Shown piece after piece: positions 7,635 through 16,719 of a stretch of DNA of 53,176 nt. A model generated the notes under the pieces. That model had not been told where the DNA came from. It did not search any database and worked only from the letters and a program-made list of their open reading frames with translations. Position 1 is the first letter of the stretch. Each line of letters opens with the position of its first letter. This DNA is from AC-32 sp035624425 (lineage in GTDB: Bacteria; Actinomycetota; Thermoleophilia; Gaiellales; Gaiellaceae): positions 1-53,176 of the forward strand of contig DASPRN010000071.1 in assembly GCA_035624425.1 (NCBI GenBank), given 5' to 3'. The position numbers were made by a program, and so were the translations under genes.

Positions 7635-8485
7635 AGGACGTCCAGCAGGACGAAGAGGCAGAACGCGACCGAGATGACGCCGTTCATGGTGAAGAAGGCC
7701 GCGTCGAGCCGGCGCAGGTCGCCGGGGCGGACGAGCGAGTGCTCGTAGGCGAGGAGCGCGGCGACCACGGCCACCCCGATCCAGTAGAACGCGCCGGCAT
7801 CGAGGCCGGCCCCGGCCGCGGCGAGCAGCGCGATGGTGCCTGCGTGAAAGAGGCGGGCGGCCCGGAAGACGCCTCGCTCCCCGAAGCGCACGGCGATCGA
7901 CTGCAGCCCCTGCGCGCGGTCGATCTCGGCGTCGAGGAGCGAGTAGAAGAGGTCGAAGCCGGCGACCCAGAGCGCGACCGCACCGCCGAGCGCCCAGGCC
8001 TCCCACGGGATCGTCCCGGTGATCGCGGCCCAGGCGCCGATCGGAGCCAGCCCGTCCACCGCGCCGAGCCAGAGGTGACACCACCAGGTCCAGCGCTTCA
8101 GGTACGGGTAGATGACGAAGCCCACGACGGGGACGGGCCAGAGCCAGTGCACGAGCGGATTCAGCTGGAAGACGGCGACGAGGAACACCGCGAGCGAGGC
8201 CGCGCAGAAGAGGACGACCTGCGTGGTCGACAACAGGCCGGAGGGAAGCTCGCGGCTCGCGGTGCGCGGGTTGCGCGCGTCGAGCCCGGCGTCGATCAGG
8301 CGGTTGAGCCCCATCGCGAGCGAGCGGGCGCCGACCATCGCGACCGTGATCCAGAGCAGGTCGTGCGCAGACGGCACCGCGTCGACGGCGAGGAAGGCGC
8401 CGACATAGGCGAACGGCAGCGCGAAGACCGTGTGCTCGAACTTGACGAGCCGCGCGAATCGCGCCGGGTAGGCGAGCGCGCTCAT
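7631..8485 (-). CDS. UbiA-family prenyltransferase, probably for menaquinone (MqnP-like)
   Basis: 284 aa, ATG start. Two aspartate-rich motifs are present: NRLIDAGLDARNPRTASRELPSG near residues 61-83 and DLFYSLLDAEIDRAQGLQSI near residue 180, the pair that binds Mg-diphosphate in UbiA enzymes. About eight hydrophobic segments. This type attaches a polyprenyl tail to an aromatic acid; in actinobacteria without ubiquinone it usually serves the futalosine menaquinone route (MqnP) or the MenA step. No other quinone gene lies nearby to decide. It overlaps mogA upstream and ccmA downstream by 4 bp each. Confidence 0.88.
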   Translation of the reverse strand: MSALAYPARFARLVKFEHTVFALPFAYVGAFLAVDAVPSAHDLLWITVAMVGARSLAMGLNRLIDAGLDARNPRTASRELPSGLLSTTQVVLFCAASLAVFLVAVFQLNPLVHWLWPVPVVGFVIYPYLKRWTWWCHLWLGAVDGLAPIGAWAAITGTIPWEAWALGGAVALWVAGFDLFYSLLDAEIDRAQGLQSIAVRFGERGVFRAARLFHAGTIALLAAAGAGLDAGAFYWIGVAVVAALLAYEHSLVRPGDLRRLDAAFFTMNGVISVAFCLFVLLDVL

Positions 8486-8961
8486 GTCTGGCGGTGCGCT
8501 GTCGGCTCACCGGCGAGCAGCTTCAGCGCATGCGCGAGCGCCGGTCGCAGAACCTCGAACCCGTCGCGGCAGCCGCCCGGCGAGCCGGGGAGGTTGACGA
8601 CCAGGGTCTGACCCCGCACGCCGGCGAGGCCACGCGAGAGCAGGGCGTGTGGCGTCTTCACCAGCGCGTCCGCCCTCAGGGCCTCGGCGATCCCCGGCGC
8701 GGGCCGCTCGAGCACGTCGGCGGTTGCCTCCGGCGTGACGTCGCGCGGGCCGAGGCCGGTGCCGCCGGTGGTCAGGACGAGCGCGGATTCCTCGGCCAGC
8801 TCGGCGATCGCCTCGGCGATCGCGTCCCGGTCGTCGGGCACGACGCGCCGCTCGACCTCGTAGCCCTCCTCCGCGAGCAAGCCGGCGAGCAGGTCGCCGC
8901 TCTCGTCCTCGCGCGTGCCCTCGGACACGCCGTCCGAGACGGTGATGACCGCGGCTTTCAC
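8482..8961 (-). CDS. Molybdopterin adenylyltransferase-like protein (MogA/MoaB)
   Basis: 159 aa, GTG start overlapping the moaC stop (GTGA). It belongs to the MoCF-binding fold: AVITVSDGVSEGTREDESG at the N-terminus, LVLTTGGTGLGPRDVTPEAT in the centre and VNLPGSPGGCRDGFEVLRPAL at the end. These activate molybdopterin by adenylation before MoeA inserts molybdate. The two subfamily names cannot be separated here. Partner genes are moaC just upstream and moeA 15 kb to the right. Confidence 0.92.
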   Translation of the reverse strand: MKAAVITVSDGVSEGTREDESGDLLAGLLAEEGYEVERRVVPDDRDAIAEAIAELAEESALVLTTGGTGLGPRDVTPEATADVLERPAPGIAEALRADALVKTPHALLSRGLAGVRGQTLVVNLPGSPGGCRDGFEVLRPALAHALKLLAGEPTAHRQT

Positions 8962-9398
8962 TCCTTCACCTTCTCCAGCAGGCGGATCTCGCCGATCTCC
9001 ATCGCCGGGTCGACGCCCTTGGCCATGTCGTAGACGGTCAGCGCGGCCACCGACGCGGCGACGAGCGCCTCCATCTCGACGCCGGTCTGGGCCGTCGTCT
9101 CCGCGGAGGCCTCGATCTCGACGGCGCCCTCTGCGACGAAGAGCTCGACCGCGACGTGCGTCAGCGGAAGCGGGTGGCACAGGGGGATGAGCTCGGCCGT
9201 GTGCTTGGCGGCCATGATCCCTGCGAGGCGCGCCGCGGCCAGCGCATCGCCCTTCGGCAGCCCGGCGAGCCGCGCCGCGGTCTCCGGAGCCATGCGGACA
9301 ACCGCGCGGGCCCGGGCGCGCCGGCGCTGGACCGGTTTCGAGCCGACGTCCACCATCCGAACGGCGCCGCTCTCGTCCACGTGGGAAAGCTCGTTCAC
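8958..9398 (-). CDS. moaC: Cyclic pyranopterin monophosphate synthase
   Basis: 146 aa, GTG start (VNELSHVDESG) overlapping the ALDH stop (GTGA). MoaC completes the first step of molybdenum cofactor synthesis after MoaA. Typical segments: VDVGSKPVQRRRARA, AAKHTAELIPLCHPLPLTHV with the conserved His/Cys, VEIEASAETTAQTGVEMEAL and the MAKGVDPAMEIG active-site Lys/Asp stretch. MoaA is not in the window. The small operon ALDH-moaC-mogA-ubiA-ccmA-ccmB is tightly overlapped throughout. Confidence 0.96.
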   Translation of the reverse strand: MNELSHVDESGAVRMVDVGSKPVQRRRARARAVVRMAPETAARLAGLPKGDALAAARLAGIMAAKHTAELIPLCHPLPLTHVAVELFVAEGAVEIEASAETTAQTGVEMEALVAASVAALTVYDMAKGVDPAMEIGEIRLLEKVKE

Positions 9399-10954
9399 AA
9401 GCCGGAAAGGTACCGTCGTCCGAGCGCATAGAGGCCGCGGCGGTGGCGCCAGGCCGCTTCCAGCTTGCGTCCGAGCCCCTCGCCGTAGAGCACGCCGGCC
9501 ATCCCGCGGAAGCCCTCGACCGCATCCGCGCCGTACGGGTACCACCACGGAACCGGCACCCGGCCGCGGTCGAGGTCGGCGAACTTCACCCGCGAGAGCT
9601 CGTAGAGCCCGTGCTTGGAGTGTGTTCGCCCGAAGCCCGACTCCTTCGTGCCGCCCCACGAGGCCTGGCCGGTGCCGTACGAGTAGGAGAGGTCATTCGT
9701 CCAGACCGAGCCTGCATCCAACCGCCGCACCAGCCGCTGCGCGCGCTCGAGGTCGCGCGTCCAGACGCTCGCGCCAAGCCCGAACGACGAGCCGTTCGCG
9801 AGCCGCACCGCCTCGTCCTCGTCGCCGAAGGGCGCCACCGTCACCACCGGGCCGAAGATCTCCTCGCGCTCGATCCGCGCCTCACGGTCGACCCCCGTCA
9901 GGATCGTCGGCTCGTGGAACCAGCCCGGCAGGCCCACATCCGGTCGCCCGCCGCCCAGGCGCACGTCCGCGCCGGCGTCTTCGACCAGCTCCTCGACCCG
10001 GGCCCGCGCCTCTTCGCTGATCAGCGGCCCGAGCTCCGTCTGCAGCTCGTCGCCGCGCCCGATCCGCAGCGAGCCCGCGCGACGAGCCAGCTCCTCGACG
10101 AACGGCTCGAACACCGGCCGCGAGACGTAGATCCGCTCGACCCCGGAGCAGACCTGCCCGCAGTTGGCGAATGCGCCCCAGAGCGCGCCCGCGACGGCCC
10201 GGTCGAGGTCGGCGTCCTCGAAGACGAGCATCGGGTCCTTTCCGCCGAGCTCGAGCGTCACCGGTCGCAGCCGCTCGCCGGCTGCCACCGCAACCCGTCG
10301 CCCGGTCGCGCCCGAGCCGGTGAAGACGACCTTCGCCGTTCCCGGCGCGCGTACCAGCGCCTCGCCCGCCTCGGCCCCGCCCTGGACGACGCGCACGAGC
10401 CCGTTCGGGAAGAGGCGCTCCAGCCACGCGCCCGAGAGCGGCGCCAGCTCCGAGGGCTTGACCACGACCGCGTTCCCGGCGGCGACCGCGAAAGCGGCCT
10501 GGGTGAACGGAATCCCGAACGGGAAGTTCCACGGCGAGACGACGGCGACGACCCCCAGCGGCTCGTAGAGCAGCCACCCGCGCTTGTGCCGCAGGTGCGG
10601 CTGCGGAAAGCGCAGCCGCTCGGGCCGAAGCACGCGCCCGGCGTTCGAGGCCGCCCACAGGAGGTTGTCGAGCGCGACGAACAACTCGGCCGTGTAGGAC
10701 TCGAGCAGCGGCTTGCCCGTCTCCGCGGTGACGGTCGCGGCGATCTCGTCGGCCGAATCGAGCACCGCCGCCGCGACCCGCCCGAGCAGCGCCCGCCGCT
10801 CGGCGAAGGAGCTCTCCTCCCACCGCTCGGCCGCGAGCCGGGCATCCGAGACCGCCTCGGCCACTTCCTCCGGCGCCGAGACCAGAACCGACCCGACCGG
10901 CTCGAGCGTCGCCGGGTTGAGCGGGCGCAGCTCCGCCCGCGCGACGCGGGCCAT
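9395..10954 (-). CDS. NAD(P)-dependent aldehyde dehydrogenase
   Basis: 519 aa, ATG start overlapping the stop of the cyclase gene by one base (TGATG). Rossmann and catalytic motifs of the ALDH superfamily are intact: SPWNFPFGIPFTQ with the oxyanion Asn, FTGSGATGR, the general base Glu in TLELGGKDP and the nucleophile Cys in NCGQVCSGVER. The overall pattern resembles succinate-semialdehyde or coniferyl aldehyde dehydrogenases. After the usual end there is a basic tail of roughly 50 residues. Substrate unknown; neighbours give no strong hint. Confidence 0.92.
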   Translation of the reverse strand: MARVARAELRPLNPATLEPVGSVLVSAPEEVAEAVSDARLAAERWEESSFAERRALLGRVAAAVLDSADEIAATVTAETGKPLLESYTAELFVALDNLLWAASNAGRVLRPERLRFPQPHLRHKRGWLLYEPLGVVAVVSPWNFPFGIPFTQAAFAVAAGNAVVVKPSELAPLSGAWLERLFPNGLVRVVQGGAEAGEALVRAPGTAKVVFTGSGATGRRVAVAAGERLRPVTLELGGKDPMLVFEDADLDRAVAGALWGAFANCGQVCSGVERIYVSRPVFEPFVEELARRAGSLRIGRGDELQTELGPLISEEARARVEELVEDAGADVRLGGGRPDVGLPGWFHEPTILTGVDREARIEREEIFGPVVTVAPFGDEDEAVRLANGSSFGLGASVWTRDLERAQRLVRRLDAGSVWTNDLSYSYGTGQASWGGTKESGFGRTHSKHGLYELSRVKFADLDRGRVPVPWWYPYGADAVEGFRGMAGVLYGEGLGRKLEAAWRHRRGLYALGRRYLSGL

Positions 10955-13900
10955 CAGCCCGCCACGGCTTCGAGCCGGCCGGAAGCCTCGGCCAGCCGCT
11001 CGAGCCACGGCGTCGCCTCCAGCCGCTCGAGGCTCTCTCGGGCCTCGGCGAGCAGCGGCCCCGCCTCGCCATGCCGGCCGCTCGCCGCAAGCGACTCCGC
11101 GTGCTCGAGCTGGACGACGGCGAGCCAGAACGGCAGTCGGCGCTCGCGCAGGATCTCCTCGGCGGCGCGGAACTCCGCCTCGTCTCCGGAGAGCCGCCCT
11201 CGAAAGCGGTGGGCCTGCGCGTCGAGGAAGGGCGCCCGCCTGCCCGGGGGCGGCTCCTCCAGGAACGCGATCAGCTCGTCGGCCTTCTCCCGGTCGCCGA
11301 GCCGGAGCGCAGCCTCCATGGCCACGACAGCCCCCTGCTTGAGAGCCTGCTGTGCATAGCCGAGCGTCATCGACGCTTCCATCGCAGCCTCGGCGTCGGC
11401 GAGCGCCTCCCGCAGCCGGCCCTCGGCAAGCTCCAGCGAGGCGCTGGCGCCGAGGTAGCAAGAGCGATCCTGTCGGTCCTGCGAGCCCTCGAGATGGGAA
11501 AAGAGCGCGAACAGCCGGCGCGCCTCCTCGCTCCGGCCACGCTGCAAGTGGATCTCGAGGACTGCGGTGAGCAGGCTGAGCAGGACGCCACCCGACTGCG
11601 TCTGCTCCTCGGTCGGCTCGGGGAGCATGCTCAGCGCCTCGTCCCAGCGCCCGAGCATGTAGAGCGGGTAGGTCATCTCCGCCAGGGCCGCGAACTCGTA
11701 CGGTCGCGAGCCGAGCTTGCGCGCCAGCGCGAGCGAGTCGCGGAGCAGTTCGAGCGCGGCCTCGTAGCGGTCGAGGCGGAACTCGCTGTCCGAGGCGACG
11801 AAGTACCCGGTGCTGGCGTCCAGCAGCAGGTCGTGACGGAGCGAAAGGTCGAGCGCGTGCTTCGCATAGGCGGCCGACTCTTCGACGTGGCCCCGGCTGA
11901 AGGCGACCGCAGCCTTCGCGCGGAGCGCCCGGCCAAGGGGCTCGACGTACCCATATCTCTCTGACAGGTCCAACGCCAGCTCGGCCCTCTCGGCGCTGCG
12001 CTCGAGGTCGCCGAGGAACCAGTAGGTCAGGGCGAGCCGACCGGCGAGGACGGCGAGCTCCTCGCTCGGCGGATCCTGCGAGATCACCTCGAAGGCGCGC
12101 TCCTCCTGCGCGAGAGCCTCCTCGCGGTGGCCGGTGAAGGCGAGCGCGAAGCCGAGCAATCCCGCCGATCTCGCCGCTCCGTGTGTGTCTCCAACCTGCT
12201 CGAAGACCGTGATCGACTCCTCGAGCAGGGCGCGGGCCCCCTCGGGGTCGGCTGCGCGGCCGGCCATTTCGCCGGCCCGCGCGAGAAGAGCGGCACGCTC
12301 CGCCGTGTCGTCGGTCAGCTCAGCCGCCTGCTCGAAGTACCGCCGCGCCTCGGCCGCCGCCGCCAGCGATGCCGCCCGCTCGCCCGCCTGCGCCAGCATC
12401 TCGACGGCGCGGCGCTTGATCTCCGTCGCATCCTCGGCGTCCGGCACCGCCTCGAAGGCGTTCACGTAGTGCGAGGCGACAACCTCGATCACCTCGTCGA
12501 GCTCGGCGGGGAAAGCGACCGTCAGGTAGTCGGCCGCCGCCAGGTGCCGGATCCGCCGCTCATGCCTGGAGAGCGTCCCGTAGGCGACGTGGCGGACGAG
12601 GTCCTGCAGGAAGCCGTACTGCCCGTGCTCCGGCGACCGCGCGTCTGCCTGGACGCCGAGCACCTCCTTGCGGACGAGCGCTTCGAGCAGCGGGCCGAGC
12701 CGCTCGTCGTCGATCCCCGAGAGCGCCGAGACAGCCTGTCGCGTGAACGTCTTTCCGAGCACGGCGCCGTCCTCGAGCACCCTCCGCTCGTCGGGATCGA
12801 GCCCGTCGAGCCGGGCGGCGATCAGAGCGTGCAGCGTCTCGGGTACCTCGAGCGCCTCGACGGGGCCGGCCAGCTCGTACGCAGAGCCTTGCTGCACGAG
12901 CAGGCCTCGGTCGAGCAGCATCCGCACCGTCTCGACGGCGTAGAGCGGCACGCCCTCGGCCCGTTCGAGGATCTGCTCCCGGACGGCCTCGGGCAGGCCG
13001 GGCACGAGCCCTTCGAGCAGCTCCTCCATCGCCTCCGGCGGCAGGGGCTCGAGGAAGAGCGAGGTGAAGCTCCGCTGGCCGGCGCCCCAGGTCGGCCGCT
13101 TCTCGAGGAGCTCCGGCCGGGCGAGCGTGACCACGAGCAGCGGGTGGTTCCGCGACCAGTCGAGCAGGTACTCGACGAAGTCGAGCAGGCTCGCGTCCGC
13201 CCACTGCATGTCCTCGAAGACGAGCACCGTCGGGTAGGTGTCGCCAAGGCGCTCGAAGAACAGGCGCCAGGCACCGAACAGCTCCTGCCGGTCGCGCCCT
13301 TCGTGCTCGGCGAGCCCGAGCAGCTGCCCCAGGCGCGGCTCGACGAAGGCCCGCTCCTCCTGGTCGAGGATGTGCTCTTCGAGCGCCGCCCGCAACTTCC
13401 CCGCGGCACTCGCGGGCTCCTCGTCCTCCGAGATCCGGCAGCGCATCCGCACCATGTCGGCGAGCGCCCAGTAGGTCACGCCCTCGCCGTAGGGCAGGCA
13501 GCGTCCGCGGTGCCAGTAGACGGTCTCGGCGATCCCGTCGAAGTACTTGTAGAACTCCCACGCGAGCCGCGACTTGCCGATCCCTGCGATTCCGGTGACC
13601 GAGACCAGATGTGCCCTGCGCTCGGCTGCGCAGGTGTGGAACAGGTCCTTGATCTGCTGCAGCTCGCGATCGCGGCCGACGAACGGCGCTTCCAGCGCTT
13701 CCGACTTCAGCGACCCGCGCAGCCCCGAGACGACGCGGCGCGCCTTCCAGAGCGGCACCGACCCTTCCTTGCCCTTGAGCTCGAACGAGCCGGCCTCCTC
13801 GTAGACGATTGTCTGCTCGGTCGCGCGGCGGGTTGCCTCACCGACGAAGACGCTGCCGGGCTCGGCCGCAGACTGCACCCGCGAAGCCGTGTTGACGAGG

Positions 13901-14460
13901 TCGCCCGCGACCATCCCTTCGCCCGTTGCACCGACCGTGACCGCCGCCTCGCCGGTCAGGACGCCCGCGCGTGCCCGTAGCTCCTCCTCGCCGACCTCCT
14001 GCCCCAGCGCGGAGACCGCCGCGACGAGGTCGAGCGCCGCCCGCACCGCCCGCTCGGCGTCGTCCTCGGTCGCCGTCGGCGTGCCCCACACGGCCATGAC
14101 CGCGTCGCCGATGAACTTCTCGACCGTCCCGCCGTAGAGCGCGATGATCCGCCGGCAGGAGTCGAAGTAGCGTGAGAGGAGCTCCCGCACCTCCTCCGCG
14201 TCCCGCGAGTCGGACAGCCGCGTGAAGCCGACCAGGTCGGCGAAGAGCACCGACACGAGCCGGCGCTCAGCCGCGGGGCCCTCACGGGCGGGCGGCGGAG
14301 CCGTGGCGGCGGCCAGCGGAGAGCCACACTCGCCGCAGAAGCGCTCGCCCGGCTCGTTGGCCGCGCCACACGCGGGGCAGGCCGTAGCCAGCGGGCTCCC
14401 GCACTCCGCGCAGAACTTGCGCCCTTCCCGGTTCTCGGTCCCGCAGCTCGGACAGCGCAT
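10954..14460 (-). CDS. Adenylate cyclase with zinc ribbons, AAA ATPase and TPR-like region
   Basis: 1168 aa. Residues 1-50 hold two CxxC...CxxC zinc ribbons (CPSCG/CAECG and CPACG/CGECG). Residues about 65-240 form a class III cyclase with all catalytic residues: metal Asp75 and Asp119, adenine-selecting Lys115 and Asp187, and Asn190/Arg194 for the transition state, so cAMP production is expected. A P-loop GIAGIGKSR follows at 290-298 in an AAA_16/STAND-type ATPase (LVFEDMQWAD). From about 650 to the end are helical TPR-like repeats. It probably acts as a cytoplasmic signal integrator; the input is unknown. TAGGGT 10 bases before the ATG may be a -10 for its own leaderless transcript. Confidence 0.9.
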   Translation of the reverse strand: MRCPSCGTENREGRKFCAECGSPLATACPACGAANEPGERFCGECGSPLAAATAPPPAREGPAAERRLVSVLFADLVGFTRLSDSRDAEEVRELLSRYFDSCRRIIALYGGTVEKFIGDAVMAVWGTPTATEDDAERAVRAALDLVAAVSALGQEVGEEELRARAGVLTGEAAVTVGATGEGMVAGDLVNTASRVQSAAEPGSVFVGEATRRATEQTIVYEEAGSFELKGKEGSVPLWKARRVVSGLRGSLKSEALEAPFVGRDRELQQIKDLFHTCAAERRAHLVSVTGIAGIGKSRLAWEFYKYFDGIAETVYWHRGRCLPYGEGVTYWALADMVRMRCRISEDEEPASAAGKLRAALEEHILDQEERAFVEPRLGQLLGLAEHEGRDRQELFGAWRLFFERLGDTYPTVLVFEDMQWADASLLDFVEYLLDWSRNHPLLVVTLARPELLEKRPTWGAGQRSFTSLFLEPLPPEAMEELLEGLVPGLPEAVREQILERAEGVPLYAVETVRMLLDRGLLVQQGSAYELAGPVEALEVPETLHALIAARLDGLDPDERRVLEDGAVLGKTFTRQAVSALSGIDDERLGPLLEALVRKEVLGVQADARSPEHGQYGFLQDLVRHVAYGTLSRHERRIRHLAAADYLTVAFPAELDEVIEVVASHYVNAFEAVPDAEDATEIKRRAVEMLAQAGERAASLAAAAEARRYFEQAAELTDDTAERAALLARAGEMAGRAADPEGARALLEESITVFEQVGDTHGAARSAGLLGFALAFTGHREEALAQEERAFEVISQDPPSEELAVLAGRLALTYWFLGDLERSAERAELALDLSERYGYVEPLGRALRAKAAVAFSRGHVEESAAYAKHALDLSLRHDLLLDASTGYFVASDSEFRLDRYEAALELLRDSLALARKLGSRPYEFAALAEMTYPLYMLGRWDEALSMLPEPTEEQTQSGGVLLSLLTAVLEIHLQRGRSEEARRLFALFSHLEGSQDRQDRSCYLGASASLELAEGRLREALADAEAAMEASMTLGYAQQALKQGAVVAMEAALRLGDREKADELIAFLEEPPPGRRAPFLDAQAHRFRGRLSGDEAEFRAAEEILRERRLPFWLAVVQLEHAESLAASGRHGEAGPLLAEARESLERLEATPWLERLAEASGRLEAVAG

Positions 14461-14473
14461 TGCGCTGCCTACC

Positions 14474-15948
14474 CTAGTCCCTCAGAAGCGCGTTTCCGGC
14501 GCAGCGGTCGAGGTCGGCGAGCTGGCCCTCGACCCAGCTGGCGACGTCGTGCTCGCGCACCTGGGCGCGGATCGCCTCGATCCGCTCGCGCCGCTCGGCC
14601 AGCGGCATCGACAGCGCCTGATGCAGCGCCTCCGCCTGGCCGGCGACGTCGAACGGATTCACGGTCAGCGCCCACTCGCCCAGCTCTTCGTGAGCGCCCG
14701 CGTTCTCCGAGAGGATCACCACGCCGTCGCGCTCGTTCAGAAGCGGCGCCTCCTTCGAGACGAGGTTCAGCCCGTCGAAGATCGCGTTCACGAGCAGCAC
14801 GTCGAACTGCTTGTAGGCGGCGAGCGCGCCCAGGAAGTCGTCCTCGATCGCGACCTCGAGCGGCGTCCAGCCGTTCTGCTGGAAGCGGTCGTTCACCCGG
14901 CGTGCCTCGCGCTGGATCGCGGCCACGTACTCCGAGTACTCCGGGATGTCCACGCGCGAGCGGTCGAGCAGCGCCAGCATCCCGACCCTGCCGCGCGACT
15001 CGGGGTGCGCCTCGAGATACAGCTCGTAGGCCCGGAAGCCGCGGACGATGTTCTTCGACGGGTCGGTCCGGTCGACGCGCAGGATCAGCCGCTCCGGCCG
15101 GCGCGCGACCAGCTCCCGCTCGGCGGCCAGCACCCGCTCGCTCTGCGCGAGCTCCTCGAACTCCGCCGGGTCGATCGAGATCGGGTGCACGGTCGCGAGC
15201 GTCCTGCGCCCGTCGTGGTCGACCACGCTCTCGGCGAAGTTGCAGTCCGCGCCCGCCAGGTCGGACGCCGCGCGCAGGAAGTTCAGCTTCCAGCGGTGCG
15301 TGTGGAAGCCGATCGCGTCGTTGGCGAGCAGGCCCTCGTGAATCGCGCGCCGGATCGGGTCGGGCAGGACGTGCCAGTAGTCGGTCTGCGGCCAGGGAAT
15401 GTGGATGAAGTGGGCGAGCAACGCCTCGGGCGCGCGCTCGCGGACGAAGCGCGGGGCGAGGTAGAGGTGGTAGTCGTGGAAGAAGACCGCCGTGTCAGGC
15501 TCGAGCTCCAGCTCCTCGATGACGGCGTCGGCGAAGCCCTCGTTCACGCGCACGTAGCCCTCGTCCCAGGCGTTCTGGAGCGCGATGTCGAGCGACGGCG
15601 TGTAGGCGAGCTCCCAGAGGTAGTGCTGCAGGAACCAGAGCATCGGGTTGAGACGACGTTGTAGTACCAGTCGTAGGCGGTCTCGTCGTGGGCCACGAGG
15701 CGCAGCCGGAAGGCCGAGCCGTTCGCCAGCGTCTCGTCGACGGCCTCGCCCCGGGACTCGGCTGCCAGCGCCCGGTCCTCTTCGCTGATCGCGCTCGCGA
15801 TCCACGTCACGTCGTGGTGGGTGACCAGCCCGCGCAGGGCGGTCACGAGCCCCCCGCCCCCGCGACGGGCCACTCGCTCGCCGTTCTCGCGCGTGTACGT
15901 CACCGGCCCGCGGTTCGAGACGACGATCAGCTTCCGGCGCCCGGACAC
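14474..15948 (-). pseudogene. otsA: Trehalose-6-phosphate synthase with a one-base frameshift
   Basis: The N-terminal part starts at GTG 15948 (KLIVVSNRGPVTYTRENG) and reads through YDWYYNVVS, then leaves frame. The rest (NPMLWFLQHYLWELAY onward to the TAG at 14474) lies in the -1 frame. The join is between 15650 and 15649, where one base is missing from what should read TCN-AAC-CCG. Total length is 1475 nt, one short of 492 codons; apart from this the GT20 fold is complete (HDYHLYLAP, HIPWPQTD, RVDRTDPSKN, EAPLLNERDG). The enzyme makes trehalose 6-phosphate from UDP-glucose and glucose 6-phosphate. No otsB lies nearby. Real lesion and sequencing error cannot be separated here. Confidence 0.88.
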
Positions 15949-15983
15949 TGCCTCACGGACCCTATCTGCCCAGCCGCCGGAGA

Positions 15984-16331
15984 CTAAGCCCGCGGCTCGG
16001 CGCTGCCGCGGTAGGCGATCACCTCGACCCGCTCCACCGTGACCATTCCTTCGCCCACCATCTCGTCCAGCACGGGCAGAATCCGCTCGATCTGCTCGGC
16101 CGAGTCGACAATCTCGATCAGGACGGGCAGGTCCTCCGACAGCCGCAGGATCCGCGCGGTGTGCAGCCGTGAGTCGGCGCCGAACCCTTCGATTCCGCGG
16201 ATCACGGTCGCGCCGGCGAGCCCCTCCTTGCGCACGCGCTCGACGATCGCCTGGTAAAGCGGCTTGCCGTGCCAGCGATCGGATTCCCCGACAAAGATCC
16301 GCAGGAGCTTTCCCTCGCCCTCGATCTTCAT
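15984..16331 (-). CDS. DUF190 (PII-like) protein of the fluoride cassette
   Basis: 115 aa, ATG start overlapping the crcB stop by one base. DUF190 proteins have a small ferredoxin-like alpha/beta fold similar to PII signalling proteins and often neighbour crcB. Seen: LLRIFVGESDRWHGKPLYQAIVE, followed by GATVIRGIEGFG and LPVLIEIVDS, the usual pattern. It probably modulates or senses the fluoride channel, but no biochemical role is established from sequence. It shares the riboswitch-controlled transcript of crcB. Confidence 0.9.
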   Translation of the reverse strand: MKIEGEGKLLRIFVGESDRWHGKPLYQAIVERVRKEGLAGATVIRGIEGFGADSRLHTARILRLSEDLPVLIEIVDSAEQIERILPVLDEMVGEGMVTVERVEVIAYRGSAEPRA

Positions 16332-16702
16332 CAGAGCGCCCTCCCCAGCACGACGCCACCATAGAGCGCGAGCACCCCGGCGGCGAGGCTGCCGGCGAGG
16401 TTCGCGCCGGCGAGCGCGTACGAGCGCCCCTCGAGCAGCCGGTAGCTCTCGAGCGAGAGGGTCGAGAAGGTCGTATAGGCGCCGAGAAAACCGATCGTCA
16501 GCGAGGCGCGCACCCAGGGCGCCACGGCGAACCGCTCCCCGAGGAGCGTGACGAGCAGGCCGAGCAGGAACGACCCGCTGACGTTCACGACGAACGTCCC
16601 CCAGGGGAACGACGCTGCCCGCCTCGAGACCCAGCCGTCGAGCCCGTAGCGAGCGAGCGCGCCGAGCGCCCCCGCCGCACCGATCGCAACCGCCGTTCTC
16701 AC
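16331..16702 (-). CDS. crcB: Fluoride ion channel CrcB/Fluc
   Basis: 123 aa from GTG 16702, chosen because AGGAG at 16714-16710 lies 7 bases upstream and the sequence before it is riboswitch RNA. Four hydrophobic segments; GALARYGLDG with the conserved Arg, GTFVVNVSGSFLLG with the central Asn, and GFLGAYTTFSTLSLE with the Phe box/TTFST Na+-binding break. It works as a dual-topology dimer exporting F-. A single gene suggests a homodimer. Upstream is a fluoride riboswitch; downstream is a DUF190 gene. Confidence 0.95.
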   Translation of the reverse strand: MRTAVAIGAAGALGALARYGLDGWVSRRAASFPWGTFVVNVSGSFLLGLLVTLLGERFAVAPWVRASLTIGFLGAYTTFSTLSLESYRLLEGRSYALAGANLAGSLAAGVLALYGGVVLGRAL

Positions 16703-16719
16703 AGCCTCACTCCTTTCGT

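Noticed and set aside
9399..9420. Molybdenum cofactor riboswitch upstream of moaC or moeA
   Set aside because: moaC overlaps the preceding gene and moeA has only a 44-bp divergent gap, leaving no room for the large Moco aptamer.
15640..15660. Programmed -1 frameshifting in otsA
   Set aside because: A -1 slip would restore the protein, but there is no X-XXY-YYZ heptamer, and no supporting downstream pseudoknot was recognised. A plain one-base deletion or a sequence error is simpler.
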